Positions 17,490-27,197 of a DNA stretch of 61,346 bases are shown piece after piece. The notes beneath the pieces were generated by a model. The model was not told where the DNA came from, ran no database searches, and worked only from the letters and a program-made list of their open reading frames with translations. How positions within the stretch are numbered: the first letter of the stretch is position 1; each line of letters opens with the position of its first letter. The translations under genes were made by a program, and so were the position numbers. The DNA is taken from contig JAJYTP010000005.1 of NCBI GenBank assembly GCA_021792955.1, positions 1-61,346 of the forward strand, given 5' to 3'. Origin of the DNA: an archaeon. GTDB taxonomy: Archaea > Thermoproteota > Nitrososphaeria > Conexivisphaerales > UBA164.

Positions 17490-18620
17490 ATGACCATACT
17501 GACCCCAGGACCCACCGAGATACCGGATGATGTGCTGTTGGCCATGAGGAGGTCCAGCAATCCTGACATCGATGTGTCATTTATGGATCTCTATCAGGAC
17601 CTTACCACCACGATAAAGGGCCTGATTCACATGAACGGCAAGGTGTACATAATGTCTGGGGAGGGCATGCTTGGGCTGGAGGCGGCCATTGCAAATACCG
17701 TCAGGAAAGGTGACAGGGTGCTGTCGGTAGCCAACGGCGTATTCGGTGATGCATTCGGGGATCTAGCTTCATCGTATGGTGCTCAGACCGTAAAGCTGCA
17801 GGGAGACTATGATATACCTATCGATCCGCACAGGGTTGATCCTGCTGGTTTTGACGTTATAACGACAGTACATGTAGATACGCCAGCTGGATTGATGAAT
17901 CCCATCGAAGAGCTATCACATCGGATAAAGGGGTCTGACGCAATTTGGGTACTGGATGCCGTGTCATCTGTAGGGGGCTACCCGATCGATTGTGAGCAAC
18001 TTGGCGTGGACATATGCCTGATGGCTAGCCAAAAGGCATTTAGCGCCCCTCCTGGCCTAGCTATAGTAGCGGTTAGCGAAAGGGCCGCCGATATGATCAA
18101 GGAAAGGAGGAAGGATGAAGCTTATGGAGGCTTCTATATGAACTTCAGGGTGTGGGATGAAAACCTGAGCAATGGCATGTTCCCGTATACTCCGTCAGCC
18201 AACGATATATTTGCGCTCGCCCGATCCGTGGAAACAATAATGAAGGAGGGGCCAATCAGCGTGTACAAAAGGCATACGCTGGCAAAGGAGGCCACGCTGA
18301 AGGCGTTAGTTTCGCTGGGTTTAAAGCCATATGTAAAGGATAGCAGCTTCGCGGCGACAACGGTCACGGCCTTCTATTCGCCACCAGATCAGGCGGCGTT
18401 GATTAATTATATGTGGTCCAAATTCGGTACTCTACTGGCCGGAAGCTGGGGTGCTTTAGCGGGAAAGGTTATGCGTATAGGCCATATGGGTTATACAGCA
18501 CAGAGGAAGTTCGTAGTAGAGGCGATTTCAGCGCTTGCCGCCGGGCTCAAGCACTATGGAACAAGCACGGACCTTCCCAGTGCTCTTGAGGATATAGACC
18601 ACGTGTACGGGAAAAGATAA
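17490..18620 (+). CDS. Class V aminotransferase (serine-pyruvate/alanine-glyoxylate type)
   Basis: PLP enzyme moving an amino group between small amino and keto acids. The opening TPGPTEIPDDVL is typical of alanine-glyoxylate/serine-pyruvate aminotransferases. VLDAVSSVGG holds the Asp that contacts the PLP ring, and ASQKAFSAPPG carries the Schiff-base lysine. The length of 376 residues is usual. It is co-transcribed with the permease two bases upstream. A T-rich run (TTATTTTTTTAC, about 18677-18688) after the stop may end transcription. Substrate unknown. Confidence 0.88.
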   Translation: MTILTPGPTEIPDDVLLAMRRSSNPDIDVSFMDLYQDLTTTIKGLIHMNGKVYIMSGEGMLGLEAAIANTVRKGDRVLSVANGVFGDAFGDLASSYGAQTVKLQGDYDIPIDPHRVDPAGFDVITTVHVDTPAGLMNPIEELSHRIKGSDAIWVLDAVSSVGGYPIDCEQLGVDICLMASQKAFSAPPGLAIVAVSERAADMIKERRKDEAYGGFYMNFRVWDENLSNGMFPYTPSANDIFALARSVETIMKEGPISVYKRHTLAKEATLKALVSLGLKPYVKDSSFAATTVTAFYSPPDQAALINYMWSKFGTLLAGSWGALAGKVMRIGHMGYTAQRKFVVEAISALAAGLKHYGTSTDLPSALEDIDHVYGKR

Positions 18621-18686
18621 CGGTGAATGGAAGGACCACAGGTCGATGGCTGCAGGCCGGCCTCCACGTATGGGTTCCTTATTTTT

Positions 18687-19988
18687 TTACGCTATCCCCA
18701 ATATGCTAAGGTTTGGGTTTCCCTTCTCCTTCAGCAGGACGCCACGGGCATCGAAAATCAGTGGATCGGACCCGCTGAGCTTCAGGATCTGAGCTACGGT
18801 AAGGTCCCGGTAGACCGAGTGATCGGTTGCTATGATGATCCCATCCGCCCCCTTCAATGATTCACCTAAATCACCGATAAGGTTCACCGGGCGCGTAGGT
18901 TTCCTAACGTAGGGGTCATGGACCCTTACGCTTATCCCGAGCTTCTCTAGCCTATCTACAATGCTGTATGTGGGAGAAGCCCTGTCGTCATCTATGTCGC
19001 CCCTAAAGGCTAGACCGAGTATAGTGATATGTTTCACATTCCTTCTTCTTTTTATGAATAGCATGAGAAGCTTGTTAACTACGTGCCTTGGCATTAATTC
19101 GTTGAGCTCCCTAGCTTCTTCAATGATCTCTGCGGGTTGCTCATGACACTTTGCGGCGCGCATTATAAAATATGGATATACCGGTATGCAGTTTCCCCCT
19201 ACCCCAGCTCCTGGTCTGTGAAGGTGTGAAAATGGCTGTGAGTTGGCTGTATCCATTGCTTCCCAGAAGTCGATTCCGGCCTTTTCGCATATTAGCGCAA
19301 GTTCGTTTGCCAGTGCAATATTTACATCCCTATATACTCCTTCCATCAGTTTTTCCATTTCTGCAGTTTCGAGGGATGATATCTTCAGCACACCCTTGTT
19401 AACTATCCTTTCATAGAATTTTACTGCGGCTACAAGGCTTTTTGGTCCAACGCCCGATACGACCTTGGGATAATTTTCTTCGAGATCCTGTAAACCCCTT
19501 CCTTCGAACAGCCTTTCAGGACTGTAGGAAAGCCAGAAGTCTTCTTCGGCCTTAAGCCCTGATGCGGCTTCCAGCAGAGGCATAATGACCTTCCGAGTTG
19601 TGCCTAACGGAACGCTAGATTCAATGGATACAAGGTCCTCCTTTTGCAGGCCACCGCCTATCGCCTGTGCCGCTGATTCTAGGCTTTTGTATGAAGGCTC
19701 ATTATGGGTTAAATAAACTGGTACGGTAACGACCTTGTACTTTGATTCCTTTGAAGCGCTGTTTCCGTCGACCGTGGCTTTGAACCTTTTTTCATTAACT
19801 GCCTTATTCAGAACTGAGTCTATGTTGGGTTCGTTGGGAAAGGTGGGCTCACCACGCGACAGTCCTTCCACCTTATCTGGGTCTACGTCCACCCCGATAA
19901 CCGTATACCCGTTCCTAAGCAAGGAAGCCGAAATAATGGACCCGATCCGGCCCATGCCGTAAACCGCAACGGTGTCAGCCCTTTCCAT
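18687..19988 (-). CDS. Nucleotide-sugar dehydrogenase (UDP-ManNAc/GDP-mannose dehydrogenase type)
   Basis: NAD-dependent oxidation of a nucleotide sugar to the uronic acid. The N-terminal Rossmann motif is VYGMGRIGS (9-17). The active-site loop PGAGVGGNCIPVYPYF resembles UDP-N-acetylmannosaminuronate dehydrogenases more than UDP-glucose dehydrogenases, with the cysteine as catalytic nucleophile. The 433 residues cover the full three-domain enzyme. It probably supplies precursors for surface glycans or protein glycosylation. It converges on the aminotransferase. Confidence 0.88.
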   Translation of the reverse strand: MERADTVAVYGMGRIGSIISASLLRNGYTVIGVDVDPDKVEGLSRGEPTFPNEPNIDSVLNKAVNEKRFKATVDGNSASKESKYKVVTVPVYLTHNEPSYKSLESAAQAIGGGLQKEDLVSIESSVPLGTTRKVIMPLLEAASGLKAEEDFWLSYSPERLFEGRGLQDLEENYPKVVSGVGPKSLVAAVKFYERIVNKGVLKISSLETAEMEKLMEGVYRDVNIALANELALICEKAGIDFWEAMDTANSQPFSHLHRPGAGVGGNCIPVYPYFIMRAAKCHEQPAEIIEEARELNELMPRHVVNKLLMLFIKRRRNVKHITILGLAFRGDIDDDRASPTYSIVDRLEKLGISVRVHDPYVRKPTRPVNLIGDLGESLKGADGIIIATDHSVYRDLTVAQILKLSGSDPLIFDARGVLLKEKGNPNLSILGIA

Positions 19989-20109
19989 GCCAATACGCTA
20001 CCGGGGTTATCGATTTAAACTTATCACGCTTTAGCCGTCTTGTTATTGTGAAGCAGGCAAGGATATGGGAGCTTCATAAGTTTATAAATGCTAGAAATTC
20101 ATAGCCATT

Positions 20110-21240
20110 ATGGCTAAGGGCATAAAGGTAGGATTGCTGGGAGTGGGCAACTGTGCGTCGGCCATAGTTCAGGGAGTTCATTACTATATGAGCAAAAAGA
20201 AGAGCGGGGAAGTAAATGATGTACCAGGTGTAATGAGCAGGGATATAGGAGGATATGACGTTACCGACATCGAGTTTTCAACGGCCTTTGATATTTCGTC
20301 ACACAAGGTAGGTAAGGATCTAAGTGAAGCCATTTACGCTAGGCCTAACCTCACAAGGCTACTTACAAGTGTCCCCTTAATAGGAGTTAAGGTCCAAAAA
20401 GGAGCCGTACTGGATGGAGTTGCTGACCACATGAGAAGCGTTTTCAATCCTGTGAGCGATGGTAACCCACCGCCTTCTGTGGATGATGTAGTTGAAAATC
20501 TCAAACGGACTCATACGGAGATCTTGCTCAATACGTTGCCCGTTGGTAGCGAGAAGGCGACTAGGTTTTATGCAGATGCGGCCGCAAAGGCTGGCGTAGG
20601 TTTCATAAATGGTATTCCTGTATTCATAGCCAGTGATCCTACAGGGTCATGGCCGTCCATCTTTGAGAAGGCTGGGGTTCCACTTATGGGCGATGACGTA
20701 AAGGGCCAGGTTGGGGCAACCATAACACACAGGTCCCTAGCGCGGCTGTTCCACATGAGGGGCGTAAAAATAGATGAAACGTATCAGGTCAATATAGGCG
20801 GCAACACTGACTTCCTGAACATGACGTACGAGGAAAGGTTACACAGCAAGCGTATAAGCAAGACGGAAGCGGTCACCAGCCTACTTCCCTATGGAAAGGA
20901 GATGCAGGATGAAGGGAAGATAAGGATTGGCCCAAGCGATTACGTCCCATTTCTTGAAAACAATAAGGTCTGTTATATCTACCTTAAGGGAAGAAGCTTT
21001 GCCGACTACCCCCTTACAATGAACCTAAAGCTATCTGTCGATGACAAATCGATGTTTGCAGGGGCTATGATAGACGCGATCAGGATAATGAAACTCGCCA
21101 TAAATGAGGGTATCAAGGGGGTTCTGGTGAAGCCATCAGCCTTCTTTTTCAAACACCCGCCTCTGCAGGCAAAGGACGACGAAACCGCTATGAAGTGGGT
21201 AAAGGACTGGATAGGGAACCCTAAGCAGGTGGGCGGCTGA
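20110..21240 (+). CDS. ino1: Myo-inositol-1-phosphate synthase
   Basis: Converts glucose 6-phosphate to inositol 1-phosphate with NAD, the first step to archaeal inositol phospholipids or inositol solutes. Recognised by the NAD-binding GLLGVGNCASAIVQG, the central LPVGSEKATRFYADAA, and VNIGGNTDFLNM followed by basic residues. The 376 residues match archaeal enzymes. A TATA-like box at about 20080-20090 implies a leaderless ATG. Its last 20 bases overlap the end of the convergent glycosyltransferase. Confidence 0.93.
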   Translation: MAKGIKVGLLGVGNCASAIVQGVHYYMSKKKSGEVNDVPGVMSRDIGGYDVTDIEFSTAFDISSHKVGKDLSEAIYARPNLTRLLTSVPLIGVKVQKGAVLDGVADHMRSVFNPVSDGNPPPSVDDVVENLKRTHTEILLNTLPVGSEKATRFYADAAAKAGVGFINGIPVFIASDPTGSWPSIFEKAGVPLMGDDVKGQVGATITHRSLARLFHMRGVKIDETYQVNIGGNTDFLNMTYEERLHSKRISKTEAVTSLLPYGKEMQDEGKIRIGPSDYVPFLENNKVCYIYLKGRSFADYPLTMNLKLSVDDKSMFAGAMIDAIRIMKLAINEGIKGVLVKPSAFFFKHPPLQAKDDETAMKWVKDWIGNPKQVGG

Positions 21241-22378
21241 TCAATTCATAAACTTCTTGGGCAACTATATTCTGGGCATCAAAGCTCATCGCTACATCGC
21301 GAATGCCTTCGGCTCGCAGAGCGAACCCGCCGTCCTCCATCATACGTACAAGATCCGTAGCCAGGCCTTTCGGATCAGGGGTATACTGGTCAAATAACCT
21401 CGCAAAGCCCATCTTGGCCGATTTCTTTGCATTTTCGACTTGCTCTCCATGCAGAGGTATGGGAAAAATGGCCATCGGCTTCCCGTTCAATATAGCTTCT
21501 CCAATCGTGGTCTGGCCTCCCCTGCAAACTATAAGATCTGCCTGAGCCATGAACTCCCTTCTAAGGTCATCCCATCCGAGTATCATATGTTGACCATGTC
21601 TGCTCACGGAGATCGGTACGCCCGCGTCCCCCCTGCTCACTACAAGCGAAACACCTGCAGGTAGAAAGGTCATCACCTTTATCAGTAAATCTACTAGAAA
21701 GGCCCTGGTGGGTGCAGGCCCGCTGATGGGGGCATAAATGAGCCTGGGAGCCAGGTTGAACCTCTCCCTCACATCGCGTCCCCCTTCCTTTGGCCGATGG
21801 GCGAAGAAGCCGGCGTATTTGATCTTCCTTTTGAGCGCTAGTAACCCTTCAAGGCTTGCGCCTGAAATCGTGTATGGGGGGGGAAGGTCAGGCACTATCA
21901 CTGAATGGGCCAAATCCCAAAAAGCGGAGAGTGATTGAGCAAATGACTTCTGGATAAGCTTCTGAAACGCCGAGTCCTCCAGGGGCATTAACACCTGAGG
22001 CTGGTTTATTATCAGTATGGATGGCACCTTCCTGATGGTTGATGCGACCAGCGGCGTCAACCTTGAGTCAGATATAACAAGGTCAGGTTTCAACATTTCT
22101 ATATTCTTCAGCTCTTCACGCAGCTGCACCGAAATTATATTAGGCGTCCTTGGGAATCCCCTGGTTGACTTCCTGAAGGATATTCGTCCTTCCTCGCTCC
22201 ATACGGCGTCCAACGGCGTTGCAGAGATGGCCCTGAAGCCATTATTAATGACGAATTCCTTAGCCTCCCCCCAGGTGGAAAATATGCCCTCTAGGCCCAG
22301 TCCCTTGGCCAGCCAGACACATCTTGCGGCATGCCCTAGCCCCGAGCCATAAACGGAAAAGTAGGCGTTAATCTTCAA
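21221..22378 (-). CDS. MurG-like glycosyltransferase (GT28-type)
   Basis: Two-domain GT-B glycosyltransferase. The N-terminal GSGLGHAAR resembles the MurG/GT28 glycine-rich loop, and the C-terminal VCRGGQTTIGEAILNGKPMAIFPI is the typical nucleotide-sugar site of this superfamily. At 385 residues it is complete. It probably adds a sugar to a lipid or surface glycan; archaea lack murein, so MurG activity itself is not expected. It overlaps AMMECR1 by 11 bases upstream and is thus in its operon. Confidence 0.85.
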   Translation of the reverse strand: MKINAYFSVYGSGLGHAARCVWLAKGLGLEGIFSTWGEAKEFVINNGFRAISATPLDAVWSEEGRISFRKSTRGFPRTPNIISVQLREELKNIEMLKPDLVISDSRLTPLVASTIRKVPSILIINQPQVLMPLEDSAFQKLIQKSFAQSLSAFWDLAHSVIVPDLPPPYTISGASLEGLLALKRKIKYAGFFAHRPKEGGRDVRERFNLAPRLIYAPISGPAPTRAFLVDLLIKVMTFLPAGVSLVVSRGDAGVPISVSRHGQHMILGWDDLRREFMAQADLIVCRGGQTTIGEAILNGKPMAIFPIPLHGEQVENAKKSAKMGFARLFDQYTPDPKGLATDLVRMMEDGGFALRAEGIRDVAMSFDAQNIVAQEVYELISRPPA

Positions 22379-22994
22379 GACCGAATCTAACCACCGGGCC
22401 GTTCGGCACCTTCTCTTCGAAGACGGTGGCTTGAAAGGTGAAGAGTTTGATCTTCCCGCTGAGCCATAGGTCCGGCTGCGCTCCGGCCTTCATGCAGCCG
22501 TAGGAAAGATATTCGTCGATGTCCCATTTTTCTTCCACAGGGACCTGAGGCAGCAGCAAGCCTCCTCCTCCTGCCCATTCGACTATGATACCATCTCTTC
22601 CCACCTTCACCTGGCCCCTGTAATCGGGAGGGGTCTTTACCTTGATCTCCTTAGGGAGAGTAAGTATGCTGACTTCGACGGCTGTCTTGTCCAATTTCCT
22701 AACGTCCAGAGGAGGAAAGCGAGGATCAGAAAAGGCCGCGTCAATGGCAGAATCAATCAGGTTATCCATTAGCGAGGCGGAGGGATAAGGTCTACCTATG
22801 CACCCCAGCAGTTCCTTTGATGAGGAGTTTCTCAAAGTTACGAAGACGCCCCTCTTAACAAGGTATTTTGGAGGTACGTCAGCCACGGATGGTCGTAGCT
22901 TATTTCTTCCAAATTCTTCGATGGCAGCCCTTGCCTTCATTATGAAAAAGGCACCATCTTCATCGTTCCATTCCCCCGCAGCCGTGGCAGCCAT
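22368..22994 (-). CDS. AMMECR1-domain protein
   Basis: Conserved protein of unclear biochemical role, shared with eukaryotes. The hallmark segment is ELLGCIGRPYPSASL, where most members have LRGCIG; the C-terminal half carries GLLLPQVPVEEKWD, also conserved. The 208 residues match the family. Promoter-like TTAAAAAC lies about 30 bases upstream of the ATG. The glycosyltransferase gene begins before its stop. Confidence 0.9.
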   Translation of the reverse strand: MAATAAGEWNDEDGAFFIMKARAAIEEFGRNKLRPSVADVPPKYLVKRGVFVTLRNSSSKELLGCIGRPYPSASLMDNLIDSAIDAAFSDPRFPPLDVRKLDKTAVEVSILTLPKEIKVKTPPDYRGQVKVGRDGIIVEWAGGGGLLLPQVPVEEKWDIDEYLSYGCMKAGAQPDLWLSGKIKLFTFQATVFEEKVPNGPVVRFGLED

Positions 22995-23039
22995 ATCGAC
23001 TTCCTATCACCCAGTGCGTGTTTTTAACCTTTATTTTAA

Positions 23040-23576
23040 TCAGATATAACCTCTAAGCCTGGAAATGGTAATGAGGGCAACGCTCTTAGAATCCCTGATC
23101 CTGCCGTTGAGAACCATCTTCACCGCTTTATCCGCCGTTATCATAGAGGTTTCAATCAATTCATCTTCATCGAGCTTCTTCGCCTTGGGTGCGCCACTTA
23201 CCTTTACTATGAAAAGGACCAGCTTTTCATCATCATATCCTGGTGCAGGGATGACCTCACCGACCTTCTTGAAGCCGGTTCCTTCATAACCAGTTTCCTC
23301 CTTTAGCTCTCTCCTGGCACACTCAAGGGGCTCTTCATCATCTTCGATCGTGCCGGCCGGAACCTCCCACAGCCATGAATTCAAAGCATACCTGAACTGT
23401 TTCTCCAATATAATCGAGCCGTCTTTTGTTACGGGGAGTATTGCCACAGCCCCCTTGTGCCTTATTATATCCATATTCACCTTTCCGCCATTGGCTCGGG
23501 CATAGGTGCTCCTATAAAGGGAGAATACCCTACTTTTGTAAACTAGGTCTTCGCCCAGCTTTTTTGGATTTTTCAT
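23040..23576 (-). CDS. Nudix hydrolase (ADP-ribose pyrophosphatase type)
   Basis: Hydrolyses nucleoside diphosphate derivatives. The Nudix box runs GTIEDDEEPLECARRELKEE plus TGYEG, with the REUXEE core. The preceding LEKQFRYALNSWLWEVPAG and following APGYDDEKL resemble ADP-ribose/ADP-sugar pyrophosphatases. The 178 residues are full length. TATA-like TTTTTATAAAAAC near 23604 gives a leaderless ATG and lies back to back with the trm5 promoter. Confidence 0.92.
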   Translation of the reverse strand: MKNPKKLGEDLVYKSRVFSLYRSTYARANGGKVNMDIIRHKGAVAILPVTKDGSIILEKQFRYALNSWLWEVPAGTIEDDEEPLECARRELKEETGYEGTGFKKVGEVIPAPGYDDEKLVLFIVKVSGAPKAKKLDEDELIETSMITADKAVKMVLNGRIRDSKSVALITISRLRGYI

Positions 23577-23695
23577 ATAAGCCGGTCTTTGGGTTTTTAT
23601 AAAAACTTTGCGCCGACTTGAATTGGGTCCTGTTCAACCTGATATAATACAGCCCGCGAACTGTTTTTAAGGGCCTGCTTCGCCTTTGTCCTGAT

Positions 23696-24526
23696 ATGGT
23701 CAAACGCCTGAAGGAATTGCTTTCGCCAATAATCGGTGTTGATGCTGCAGCCAGCGTTATCGCTTCTTATGATGTAATTGGCGATATAGCCATAATCAAG
23801 GTCCCGGAGCAGGCTTTTGAATACAGACAGGCTGTGGGATCTGCCATAATGAACGATAATAAATCCATCAAGAGCGTATGGGCCCAGGTCAGCCCGGTGC
23901 AGGGGGAGTACAGGATAAGGGAACTAGCTAACATAGCAGGTGAGGATAGATCGGTCACCGTACACAGGGAATCTGGTTGCACCTTCAATCTTGATGTAAG
24001 GGAAGTATACTTCAGCCCAAGGTTAAGTCATGAACGCGAAAGGATAGCCTCCTTGGTCGGGGAAGGGGAGAGGGTATTCAATATGTTCGCCGGGGTAGGA
24101 GCATTCTCCATAGTTATCGCAAAAAGGGTGAACAACGTCAAGGTTTACAGCGCTGAAATAAATGAAGCTGCTTACAGATATATGCTCATGAACATCGAGC
24201 AGAACAAGCTGAAAAGCACCGTAATTCCAATCCTTGACGATGCAAGGAACGTAGCAGCCCGATTAAGACATGGGGTGGATCGAGTGTTGATGCCCCTTCC
24301 AGAAAGGGCCATGGAATACTATGAAGACGCAATAGCTTCGCTAGATGGGGGCGGATGGATTCACCTGTATCTTCATGTAAAGAGGAGCAGAGGTGAAGAC
24401 ATCATATATTTAACTAAAGACAGATTAAAGCCTTATGGTGGCAGCGTAGAAAGTTACCGGATAGTTAGGGAAGTCGGACCCAGCACCTTGCAGCTTGTCT
24501 TTGATATAAAATTTAATTCGATTTAA
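23696..24526 (+). CDS. trm5: tRNA (guanine37-N1)-methyltransferase Trm5, short form
   Basis: Adds the m1G37 methyl group next to the anticodon, preventing +1 frameshifts. The core is clear: YDVIGDIAIIKVPE, DVREVYFSPRLSHERERI, the AdoMet-binding FNMFAGVGAFSI, and LMPLPERA at the NPPY-equivalent position. At 276 residues it begins near where D2 starts in archaeal Trm5b and appears to lack the D1 domain that contacts the tRNA outer corner. A TATA-like box near 23668 supports this ATG, so the short form seems genuine. Confidence 0.92.
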   Translation: MVKRLKELLSPIIGVDAAASVIASYDVIGDIAIIKVPEQAFEYRQAVGSAIMNDNKSIKSVWAQVSPVQGEYRIRELANIAGEDRSVTVHRESGCTFNLDVREVYFSPRLSHERERIASLVGEGERVFNMFAGVGAFSIVIAKRVNNVKVYSAEINEAAYRYMLMNIEQNKLKSTVIPILDDARNVAARLRHGVDRVLMPLPERAMEYYEDAIASLDGGGWIHLYLHVKRSRGEDIIYLTKDRLKPYGGSVESYRIVREVGPSTLQLVFDIKFNSI

Positions 24527-24733
24527 GTTTATTAACAAATTATTTGGGATTTAGGTTAAGAATGGAACGTAGAAGGCATTTTGTGTATTGGCATCAACGT
24601 CATGGGTCCTGACGTATGGCCTTAGCACTAAGCATTTTGAAGGCAATCCTATGAAACCCGTTTTCCGATGTAACAATAAGCTGTATCGTCACCGGCAAGC
24701 TCTGAAGCAGTACAATTAAACCATACTACGTCC

Positions 24734-25330
24734 TTAGACGTTAGCCTTCTGTGCAGACCATCTATCATCGGCACTAAATTCCAGTAACGCCCTCGCTATC
24801 ATCCGGGCGATCCTTATCGGTTCGGGGACGTTTCCTTGAAGCGTTAGTCGGTTAAGGATGACCCTGGCATCGTCTTCGGTCATACCACGTTGCCTTACAA
24901 ATATGGTCTTACCTGTTTTAAGCAGTACCGATTGACTCCTTCCTAGCTTTCTGTAAGCCTCCAGTTTAGCTAGGTCCATAGGAAATCTCCTTCTTATGTT
25001 GCTTTCAAGATCGTGTTCGCCACTGGAGTTGGTGCAAATGATCGGTATCCCGGCTTCCGAATAAAGCAGATCAAGGTCAACCATATTGTAGAGGCTTAGT
25101 ATACTTCCGTTGATTAGCAGAAAATTTATATCATTGCGCTTGAGGGATTTATAGAGCTTCAGGATTTCAGCCGTCGCTTCGTTTCCCCCCTTTAAGATGG
25201 TGCCCATTGTAAGCCCATCTATGATGAGGTCTAATCTCATTACAAGTCCAGCGATTACGCTAGGCCTATCGCTTTCCGGATGGAAGGATTCGGCTATTGC
25301 GAGCACGCGCCTGCCGCCCTTAGGGATCAT
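24734..25330 (-). CDS. DUF99 family protein
   Basis: Archaeal conserved protein with an endonuclease V-like fold. DUF99 marks: AIAESF near the start, GLVMRLDLIIDGL, and LLINGSILSLYNMVDL. About 198 residues, normal for the family. Catalytic competence is uncertain and no activity is claimed. Its start overlaps the end of the DUF424 gene by 11 bases, so it is the last gene of the aIF2-beta operon and may have a translation- or RNA-related role. Confidence 0.85.
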   Translation of the reverse strand: MIPKGGRRVLAIAESFHPESDRPSVIAGLVMRLDLIIDGLTMGTILKGGNEATAEILKLYKSLKRNDINFLLINGSILSLYNMVDLDLLYSEAGIPIICTNSSGEHDLESNIRRRFPMDLAKLEAYRKLGRSQSVLLKTGKTIFVRQRGMTEDDARVILNRLTLQGNVPEPIRIARMIARALLEFSADDRWSAQKANV

Positions 25331-25655
25331 TATGGGAGATTCTGCTGTCAGAATACTTAAATTTATAGACTATCAGGAAGGGCACACCCTGTATCAACTT
25401 GACCGCGTCACGACATCCAAGCCCAGCTCCGAGCACCAATTCAACGCTCATCGGTCCAACCAGGTTCAATATGCCAGCGGCGGAGATATATCCTAATGCC
25501 TCTGACCCCTCCACTAATCTGTTCATATAGTATCTAGGATCAATATAGATCGATATATTGCCCTCCTTTAGGGTTTTGGATACAAGGTTTTCATCACATA
25601 TATTAAGTATGTAGCTTTCGCCGTACTTCATTGTGTTTATTGCGAATTTGGACAA
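25320..25655 (-). CDS. DUF424 family protein
   Basis: Small archaeal conserved protein. Diagnostic segments are ESYILNICDENLVSKTLKEG and YIDPRYYMNRLV. About 111 residues, as usual. It sits between aIF2-beta and DUF99 with tight spacing (17 bases) or overlap (11 bases), so a translation-linked role is likely by association. No catalytic motif seen. Confidence 0.88.
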   Translation of the reverse strand: MSKFAINTMKYGESYILNICDENLVSKTLKEGNISIYIDPRYYMNRLVEGSEALGYISAAGILNLVGPMSVELVLGAGLGCRDAVKLIQGVPFLIVYKFKYSDSRISHNDP

Positions 25656-25672
25656 TATCGATCAGTTAACTA

Positions 25673-26083
25673 TCATTTAATCGGTGACCTTGAACCGCAC
25701 GCTTCGCAAATTATAAATGTGATACGCCTCTCCTTTGTCAATTTAGTATCCATGCTTCCACAAACCGGGCACGTTACGTTGGTCTTGATATAATATTGAA
25801 TAGTGTTCCTGATGGCTTGAAAATCCTTTTTTCCAAGGATAATGGCCTCCCCCTCCTTTCCCATGGTTGCAGGAGCTCCTAGCTGCTTTGCTATGTTTAT
25901 GAGCACCTTTCCAGGTTCCCTATTAAGAGCATTTGCTATGGCCCTGAAATTCCTTATGATAGTCCTGTGCCCAGTTAGGAATACCTCCGGTTCAGGAATG
26001 GCTAATCTAGGCGCTGTATTTACCTTCTCATTCTTAAGGGAATCTTTGATCCTATTCAAAAGCTCCAGATAGTCTTCTGTCAT
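25673..26083 (-). CDS. aif2b: Translation initiation factor 2, beta subunit
   Basis: Beta subunit of aIF2, which carries initiator Met-tRNA to the small ribosomal subunit. The central domain contains FRAIANALNREPGKVLINIAKQ, and the C-terminal zinc ribbon has CPVC and CEAC pairs. The 136 residues are normal for archaea. First gene of the aIF2-beta-DUF424-DUF99 operon. Confidence 0.96.
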   Translation of the reverse strand: MTEDYLELLNRIKDSLKNEKVNTAPRLAIPEPEVFLTGHRTIIRNFRAIANALNREPGKVLINIAKQLGAPATMGKEGEAIILGKKDFQAIRNTIQYYIKTNVTCPVCGSMDTKLTKERRITFIICEACGSRSPIK

Positions 26084-26218
26084 CGGACATCAGCTTTCTG
26101 GGCTTAATATAAATATTTGCTATATTGCATATGTGAGAGGATCTACGTATTTTTATCCCATATTCTTCTTAGTAACTCCCTGAAAAAATGAGCCGCGCAA
26201 TCGTTAAATAAAGGGTGC

Positions 26219-26794
26219 ATGGGGGTTAAGTTGAAATTGAAGCAGGGGGTTCTAATTCTGAGTGGAATGCCGGGCGCAGGCAAGACTACTGTTTCCCACT
26301 TTTTAAAGAGCAACGGTTCCTATATTGTTTCTATGGGCGATATAATAAGGGAGAAGGCTATTGAATTGGGGTATGGGCAGGACAGGGATGGGCAGGCTGC
26401 CACAATGAGGGTCCTTAGGGAAAAGGAAGGCCCCGATATCGTTGCAAAGATCACCATGGAAAGCGTGGAGAAAAAGGGGGCTAATCTAACCATAATAGAT
26501 GGAATGAGGTCACTCGAGGAGAGGGATTATTTTGCTTCACGAACACACATGAGGGTACTAGCGTTGCACGCCAGTCCGCCAAGAAGGTTTGCGTTATTGA
26601 GCAGTAGGGGGAGAGACGACGACCCCAAGGATTTTAAGGTATTTGAAGAAAGAGATAGAAATGAGTTGAAGCTAGGCTTGGGTAATGTAATAGCCCTGGC
26701 AGACTACATGATAATCAATGAAGATATTACTCTGGAACAGCTCCATGCTGAAACGCTCAGGATACGCAAACACATAATGGATCAACTGGCATGA
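26219..26794 (+). CDS. UPF0200 family P-loop nucleotide kinase-like protein
   Basis: P-loop NTPase related to adenylate and dephospho-CoA kinases. The Walker A motif is GMPGAGKTT, followed by VSMGDIIREKA, IIDGMRSLEERDYF and the lid-like RGRDDDPKDF. The 191 residues match UPF0200. Physiological substrate unknown. It overlaps UPF0201 downstream (ATGA), a pairing common in archaea. Confidence 0.88.
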   Translation: MGVKLKLKQGVLILSGMPGAGKTTVSHFLKSNGSYIVSMGDIIREKAIELGYGQDRDGQAATMRVLREKEGPDIVAKITMESVEKKGANLTIIDGMRSLEERDYFASRTHMRVLALHASPPRRFALLSSRGRDDDPKDFKVFEERDRNELKLGLGNVIALADYMIINEDITLEQLHAETLRIRKHIMDQLA

Positions 26795-27183
26795 GAATAG
26801 AAATCAGGGCAAGGATCCATCCAAGCGAAAGCCCGGAAAAGGTTATGGCCGCTGTCAATAATGTAGCTCCTGACATATATGGGATAGAAATGCGGCCGGA
26901 CGAAGTTGTTTGTAAAGCTGGTGTACTTACGGCTGAAAGGATAGTTGACACAGCTATAGCCAGAAGGGCCTTCCCCGTTCTTATAAGGCTATTAGAAAGG
27001 GGGAAACATAAGAAAGGTTACGATCTTTTGTTAAACAGGCAGGCGGCGTTCGTGGGAAGGATAAATCTATGTGAGAATGCTGAGGAATCACCGCTTGGGC
27101 CGATAGTTATGACCTTCGACTCGGCTTATGTCGAAGAATTGATTTTAGAATACGAAAAGAAAGGTTTTAATCATAAAAGATAG
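26791..27183 (+). CDS. UPF0201 family protein (COG1325)
   Basis: Archaeal conserved protein, thought to bind RNA. The start IEIRARIHPSESPEKVMAAV and the C-terminal LGPIVM segment fit UPF0201. About 130 residues. It starts within the stop of the UPF0200 gene (ATGA), so the two are translationally coupled. tRNA-Met follows 14 bases downstream on the same strand and may be part of the same transcript. Confidence 0.88.
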   Translation: MRIEIRARIHPSESPEKVMAAVNNVAPDIYGIEMRPDEVVCKAGVLTAERIVDTAIARRAFPVLIRLLERGKHKKGYDLLLNRQAAFVGRINLCENAEESPLGPIVMTFDSAYVEELILEYEKKGFNHKR

Positions 27184-27197
27184 ATGTGCATGTAGAG

